Source of the DNA: Candidatus Parcubacteria bacterium
GTDB taxonomy: Bacteria; Patescibacteria; Paceibacteria; UBA6257; HR35
Length of the DNA stretch: 10,749 nucleotides
Direction of reading: 5' to 3'
Assembly (NCBI GenBank): GCA_026004535.1
Contig: BPJI01000009.1
Coordinates: 1 to 10,749 of the forward strand
The stretch's first letter is position 1. Every line of letters starts with the position of its first letter. Of the stretch, positions 7,323-10,749 are shown in pieces. Under the pieces are notes generated by a model. That model saw nothing but the letters and a program-made list of their open reading frames with translations. It was not told the DNA's origin and did not search any database. The translations under genes were made by a program, and so were the position numbers.

Positions 7323-8042
7323 GCTTATACAATTGTTGGCTTTTTTTTATTTTCATTAATTTTTGGTTTTAAAAATAAATATAATTTGGAATTGATTAAA
7401 GAAATAGTCTTTGATGTTGAAGTAAAAAAAACCTTGAGTTCAAATAAATATACTAAAAGTACAGGTTTTATATACTACAATTTTATTAAAAATGAAATGC
7501 TATTGGGATTTAAAGACCCGGTCAAAAGTTTTATAAAAACAAATCAGTTTGGCGAAATAAAAATTTATGATCCGAAAAACAATGAGGTAATGATAACCCA
7601 AAACGTCATGTATTCAACCAAAGGTCACTTGATGTATTATTTTTTCTCACAATCTCAAAAAGACCTGGGTTTATCTAAAATGGGATTTGTGCAAAATAAT
7701 CGCAAGTTTGATGGGCAATATGAAATATCAGAATGGATACCGCCAGTTTCAATTTCAAAACAATTAAACAAAGTATTGCTGGTTACAAAATATCAATTAC
7801 CTACCTTAATAGAATATTACAAAAACGAAACGATTATTAAAAAAACATACTTTTCTGATTATCAAAAATTTGGGCAAATTTCATTTCCTTTAAAGGTTGT
7901 AGAAATAGATTATATCATTGGTAAAAAGGATTCATCCATTACCTATACAATATACTCTAATCCTCGTATTAATTCAAATATTGAGCCTGAAATCAAAAAT
8001 TTCGAGATCCCATCAAATGCAAAAGTAACCACAGCCAAATAA
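7299..8042 (+). CDS. Exported protein with LolA-like features, function unknown
   Basis: This 247-residue protein has an N-terminal hydrophobic segment (about residues 10-24, YTIVGFFLFSLIFGF) that should act as signal peptide or anchor; the cleavage site is unclear. The mature part looks like the half-open beta-barrel fold of LolA/LolB: STGFIYYNFIKNEMLLGFKDPVKSFIKTNQFGEIKIYDPKNNEV (54-97) follows the order of the LolA 'G-strand, substrate strand, then xGxxxxxYDP' region. LPTLIEYYKNETIIKKTYFSDYQKFGQISFPLKVVEI (167-203) follows the later strands of such proteins. This is fold-level recognition without a search. LolA proteins carry lipoproteins across the periplasm; here only lipid or lipoprotein contact is inferred. 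ATG 7299 is the only start, with an in-frame TAA at 7281. The gene opens a plus-strand operon, 5 bases ahead of the yidD-like gene. Confidence 0.72.
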   Translation: MIFKPTVHAYTIVGFFLFSLIFGFKNKYNLELIKEIVFDVEVKKTLSSNKYTKSTGFIYYNFIKNEMLLGFKDPVKSFIKTNQFGEIKIYDPKNNEVMITQNVMYSTKGHLMYYFFSQSQKDLGLSKMGFVQNNRKFDGQYEISEWIPPVSISKQLNKVLLVTKYQLPTLIEYYKNETIIKKTYFSDYQKFGQISFPLKVVEIDYIIGKKDSSITYTIYSNPRINSNIEPEIKNFEIPSNAKVTTAK

Positions 8043-8047
8043 CCTTT

Positions 8048-8518
8048 ATGTTGATGTTTTTTAGAAATATTATATGTTATTTTTTGTTATCTTGTTTTAC
8101 CAATACATTATATGGGCAAGAAATTTTTAATGATTCATCATACTATCACACTCAATCAAATGAAATTATTGCTAAATTAAGTCAGAATGTTTATTTACAA
8201 GAAAATACGGTTGAATATGCATTTAAACATGAACCTATTTACAAAAAATACAATCCGGTTTATATGTTTTTTGGTGGTTTGTTATATATATACCAAAAAT
8301 TTATTTCTGAACAACTCTCTACTAATTGCTTATATGAACCTTCTTGTTCAAGATTTAGTGTACAATTAATTAGAACATATGGTATCAAAGGTATTTTTCT
8401 TTCAGCAGACCGATTGATGCGATGTAATTCTGTTGTTGCATCCGAAATTCCACTACCTATATATAATTTTAATGAAAAAAATAAGATAATTGAAGATGTG
8501 GATATTTACAAAAAATAA
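8048..8518 (+). CDS. YidD-family protein with an N-terminal signal peptide
   Basis: Residues about 68-137 match the YidD (DUF37, membrane protein insertion efficiency factor) family: the helix FFGGLLYIYQKFISEQLSTN, then CLYEPSCSRFSVQLIRTYGIKGIFLSADRLMRCNSVVASEIPLP. The three conserved cysteines are Cys94, Cys100 and Cys126, and the final acidic-Pro/Val-Pro element appears as EIPLP. Canonical YidD is about 70-110 residues, lies on the cytoplasmic face of the inner membrane, and is encoded between rnpA and yidC. Here the protein has 156 residues and begins with a Sec signal peptide (FFRNIICYFLLSCFTNTLYG, cleavage before Gln24) and a polar spacer, so the Cys domain would be periplasmic. The usual GGxDPVP ending is degenerate (ASEIPLP) and the lysine-rich face is reduced. 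It sits between a LolA-like gene (5-base gap) and a TPR protein (23-base overlap). It is a divergent paralogue rather than the housekeeping yidD. Confidence 0.88.
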   Translation: MLMFFRNIICYFLLSCFTNTLYGQEIFNDSSYYHTQSNEIIAKLSQNVYLQENTVEYAFKHEPIYKKYNPVYMFFGGLLYIYQKFISEQLSTNCLYEPSCSRFSVQLIRTYGIKGIFLSADRLMRCNSVVASEIPLPIYNFNEKNKIIEDVDIYKK

Positions 8519-9407
8519 AAAAGCTTTTAATTACAACCTTGTCTTTTTCCTTTTAATTCCTTTTTTTTTCTCACCTTCTGGTAAATCCCAAACATCTATT
8601 AATGATTTGGAATATTTACAATATCTTATATCGAATCAAAAATACCAAGATTGTTTGAGCATAATTCAGGATTTAAAACGTCAACACATTCATCCCTCTA
8701 TTGCCGACTCCCTTTATTTTCTTGAAGGTTTGTGTTATTTTTATTTAGAAAATTTGGAACTTTCGACTAAGGCCTTGCAAAATATTCATATTCATTCATC
8801 GTTATACCCAACAGCCCAATTAATGGGAATTTTTAACTCAATATATTTGAATGATTCATTATCAGTACTCAATAAATTTAAAGTTCTGGATGACTTTTTT
8901 TCAAATATTCAATCAAAGGAATTATTCCTTTTGTATTTATTAGAAAAACAAACTTTTTATTTATTATATGGTGGAATTGAGAATGCTTATAAGATTAATG
9001 TTTTTATCTCCAATCAAGGCAATAGTTTTGTCAAAGAAATATCAGATTCTCTTTTAAAGGTTTATGAAACGACAAGAATAAAAAATAAAAATCCCTTTAT
9101 CGGCGCCATTCTCTCAACATTTATTCCAGGGCTAGGAAAAATTTATGCCGGTAAAAAAGCAGAAGGATTTGTAGCGATGATTTCAAATTTTTTGTATATT
9201 GGAAGTGCGTTTGAGTTGTTAATTAAACTTGGGCCTCAAAATGCTTATTTTATCACAGTTTCAACCATTGCCGGTATTTTTTATATTGGCAATATTGAAG
9301 GTTCTTATTTCGCTGTAATTAGAAGAAAAAAAGAAACATATGCTATATTACATCAAAAATTATTTAACGTATTGTTTATACCTTTTCGTTATTATCTATT
9401 CAAATAA
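8496..9407 (+). CDS. Exported TPR-like protein with C-terminal DUF5683-like membrane domain
   Basis: This 303-residue protein has a signal peptide (FNYNLVFFLLIPFFFSPSGKS, cleavage before Gln32). Helical TPR-like pairs follow over about 34-190 (LEYLQYLISNQKYQDCLSIIQDLKRQ; ADSLYFLEGLCYFYLENLELSTKALQNI). The C-terminal region from 198 is KNPFIGAILSTFIPGLGKIYAGKKAEGF, then two hydrophobic segments (about 224-244 and 250-268) and a basic tail. The PGLGKIYAG motif (211-219) between hydrophobic stretches is typical of the DUF5683-like domain that accompanies YidD-like genes in several phyla; function unknown. ATG 8496 is preferred over the in-frame TTG at 8490. The start lies inside the yidD-like gene (23-base overlap), suggesting coupled translation. 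Its C-terminus is related to that of the next protein, so the pair looks like an old tandem duplication. Confidence 0.82.
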   Translation: MWIFTKNKKAFNYNLVFFLLIPFFFSPSGKSQTSINDLEYLQYLISNQKYQDCLSIIQDLKRQHIHPSIADSLYFLEGLCYFYLENLELSTKALQNIHIHSSLYPTAQLMGIFNSIYLNDSLSVLNKFKVLDDFFSNIQSKELFLLYLLEKQTFYLLYGGIENAYKINVFISNQGNSFVKEISDSLLKVYETTRIKNKNPFIGAILSTFIPGLGKIYAGKKAEGFVAMISNFLYIGSAFELLIKLGPQNAYFITVSTIAGIFYIGNIEGSYFAVIRRKKETYAILHQKLFNVLFIPFRYYLFK

Positions 9408-10191
9408 TTTATTGGCATCTTGCGATTGTCCTGAAGGTGATTCTCTTTTTAACATAAAAGATTACCAAAAAGCTATCGTATATTATGAAAGATGCAAATT
9501 TTATTGTGGTGGTAATTTAAATCATACCGGTAAATTTAATCTTTATCAATCTTATAAACTAAATCATAATTATTATGATGCAGCGGAAACGATCAATGAA
9601 CTATTAAATGATCTGCAATTATCAAATGATAGCACTTTCAAATACTTGCTGCTAGAAAAGTTTATGATGTTTTATTTTGCAAAAGATCTTACATCGCTAA
9701 AATTTGAAATTACACACTATTTAAATTATGGTTCCAACGATCATCTTTTTCAAAAAAGATTGTATTGGTTTTTAATTGCTATTCACCTTGATTCTTTACA
9801 ATTTGACTCAGCTAAATTTTATTTACAAAAATTTTTGAACTTATCCAAGATTGAGCCGTCCAATGAAATTTATAAGGACGCAAATAAAATTTTACACAAA
9901 ATGCAAAAAATAAATAATATTTCACCACTTATTATGGGATTTGGTCCATTAGCACAATTACGTTTGGGTTACCTGGGAAAAAGTATAATATCAGGATTAT
10001 TGTATACAGGGACTCTTGGCTTTACTATATATAATTTTATTTATTTAAAAACATTTATAACAGGTTTTACCATTGGAGGAAACATCGGTTATCTTGTTGT
10101 CAATGGTTCTACGAGACATTCAGCTTATCTTAAAGAAAAAAAAATATATTCTCTGAAATATAAATTATTAAAAATTTTAATAGAAAATTAA
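9340..10191 (+). CDS. Exported TPR-like protein, diverged paralogue of its upstream neighbour
   Basis: This 283-residue protein has a hydrophobic leader (YLTYCLYLFVIIYSNNLLAS). LASC at 25-28 could be a lipobox with Cys28 as the lipidated residue; alternatively Cys28 and Cys30 (CDCPEG) pair with Cys52 and Cys56 (RCKFYC) in an ordinary exported protein. A TPR-like unit follows (DSLFNIKDYQKAIVYYERCKFYCGG, 34-58), then more helical pairs up to about 190. The C-terminus (194-283) aligns in layout with its neighbour: ISPLIMGFGPLAQLRLGYLGKS in place of NPFIGAILSTFIPGLGKIYAGKK, then two hydrophobic stretches and a basic tail (KEKKIYSLKYKLLKIL against RKKETYAILHQKLFNVL). The PGLG core has decayed to GPLAQ. 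ATG 9340 is the only start that keeps the leader, so the gene overlaps the preceding one by 68 bases in another frame. It is the last gene before the terminator. Confidence 0.8.
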   Translation: MLYYIKNYLTYCLYLFVIIYSNNLLASCDCPEGDSLFNIKDYQKAIVYYERCKFYCGGNLNHTGKFNLYQSYKLNHNYYDAAETINELLNDLQLSNDSTFKYLLLEKFMMFYFAKDLTSLKFEITHYLNYGSNDHLFQKRLYWFLIAIHLDSLQFDSAKFYLQKFLNLSKIEPSNEIYKDANKILHKMQKINNISPLIMGFGPLAQLRLGYLGKSIISGLLYTGTLGFTIYNFIYLKTFITGFTIGGNIGYLVVNGSTRHSAYLKEKKIYSLKYKLLKILIEN

Positions 10192-10212
10192 GATTTTCTA
10201 TTAAATTAAACT

Positions 10213-10241
10213 AAAAAAAGCCGCGCAGTGCGGCTTTTTTT
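10213..10241. terminator. Bidirectional rho-independent terminator
   Basis: The GC stem GCCGC (10220-10224) and GCGGC (10230-10234) encloses the loop GCAGT, flanked by A7 (10213-10219) and T7 (10235-10241) that extend the pairing and give a U-tract on either strand. It lies between convergent genes ending at 10191 (+) and 10258 (-) and probably serves both. Confidence 0.92.
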
Positions 10242-10257
10242 ATATATGTTAAAGATC

Positions 10258-10692
10258 TTAACAATCCCATGTAAATAATTTCCTGCAACCTATCCATTCA
10301 TCCACGCCATCTCCATTAATTGTTTTGATTAACAACATGATCCAATCATAACAAGCAGCTACACTACCGGCTACCGGAATACATGCATATCCCAATACCA
10401 AAATAAATGGTCCCTCCAGATAAAGACGATGAATCGCAAGCCCTCCTAAAAAAGTACATAAAATGAATGCGACAACTGTACTTTTCCCCCCTCCTTTAAG
10501 CATTTCTCCTGTTTTTGAAATGTCATTTGTTTGATCTGCCAAATAACTGTCCGACATCATCAAGGAAAAATTTACCTCTTCGGCAGATTCAAAAAATTGA
10601 TCCACATCATTTAAATTCATTTCGTAATTTGCTGCTCTTGTATTAAACAAGATTAATGCAAAAAAACTAAATAACAATGCTACTTTTTTCAT
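10258..10692 (-). CDS. TM2-domain protein with a signal peptide
   Basis: This 144-residue protein begins with a signal peptide (MKKVALLFSFFALILFNTRA, cleavage near residue 20). A short polar, acidic spacer (about 22-65: NLNDVDQFFESAEEVNFSLM) follows. The TM2 domain covers about 70-124: KSTVVAFILCTFLGGLAIHRLYLEGPFILVLGYACIPVAGSVAACYDWIMLLI. It has two hydrophobic helices, the GG-x-x-x-HR-x-YL turn between them, and the aspartate near the end of helix 2 (YDWIMLL). Small exported TM2 proteins of this layout are frequent in Bacteroidota; their role is unknown. The C-terminal tail has Cys136 and Cys144, with further Cys79, Cys104 and Cys114 in or near the helices. ATG 10692 gives a standard n-region. 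A TATTATTG at 10725-10718 on the minus strand, 26 bases before the start, is a possible -7 box (7 of 8 fit to TAnnTTTG), but its -33 partner would lie at the window edge. It is convergent with the YidD-like operon. Confidence 0.85.
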   Translation of the reverse strand: MKKVALLFSFFALILFNTRAANYEMNLNDVDQFFESAEEVNFSLMMSDSYLADQTNDISKTGEMLKGGGKSTVVAFILCTFLGGLAIHRLYLEGPFILVLGYACIPVAGSVAACYDWIMLLIKTINGDGVDEWIGCRKLFTWDC

Positions 10693-10749
10693 AATTATAA
10701 ATTTTAAAATTCTATCGCAATAATAAAAAAAAAATTACATAAAAAAAAT

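Noticed and set aside
8490..8495. TTG start for the first TPR/PGLG protein
   Set aside because: An ATG two codons later keeps the whole signal peptide and is the more usual start codon.

Overview
The window reads as chromosomal DNA of a member of the Bacteroidota (Bacteroidetes), probably an AT-rich environmental or flavobacterium/sphingobacteriia-like lineage. The clues are a short 287-residue primary sigma factor without region 1.1, a DUF4476 protein, almost no Shine-Dalgarno sequences ahead of the genes, and Sec signal peptides that end just before a glutamine (the Bacteroidetes 'Q-rule'). No RNA gene, mobile element, CRISPR array or phage gene is visible. Nearly every protein except the two in the centre appears to be exported.

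Left block (1-3381, + strand): three closely spaced genes, probably one operon. They are the 3'-part of a trypsin-like (HtrA/S1C-type) serine protease with a beta-sandwich-like domain ahead of it, a putative outer-membrane beta-barrel, and a large exported beta-rich protein of unknown function. A strong bidirectional hairpin (3413-3447) closes the operon.

Centre (3493-5089, - strand): the housekeeping pair rpoD (primary sigma factor) and rpe (ribulose-phosphate 3-epimerase), transcribed sigma first. A 231-base AT-rich intergenic region separates rpoD from a divergent exported DUF4476 protein (5321-6316), which ends at a clear terminator (6341-6374).

Right block (6396-10191): a minus-strand exported TPR-like protein whose start codon overlaps that of a divergent plus-strand operon. 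This operon encodes a LolA-fold-like exported protein, a YidD-family protein carrying its own signal peptide, and two related TPR-plus-C-terminal-membrane-domain proteins. The first of these two has a clear PGLGKIYAG motif and the second a degenerate version. Gene ends overlap by 23 and 68 bases, which suggests translational coupling. This cluster looks like an uncharacterised envelope-biogenesis module and is the most interesting part of the window. It ends at a bidirectional GC-stem terminator (10213-10241) facing a minus-strand TM2-domain protein (10258-10692).
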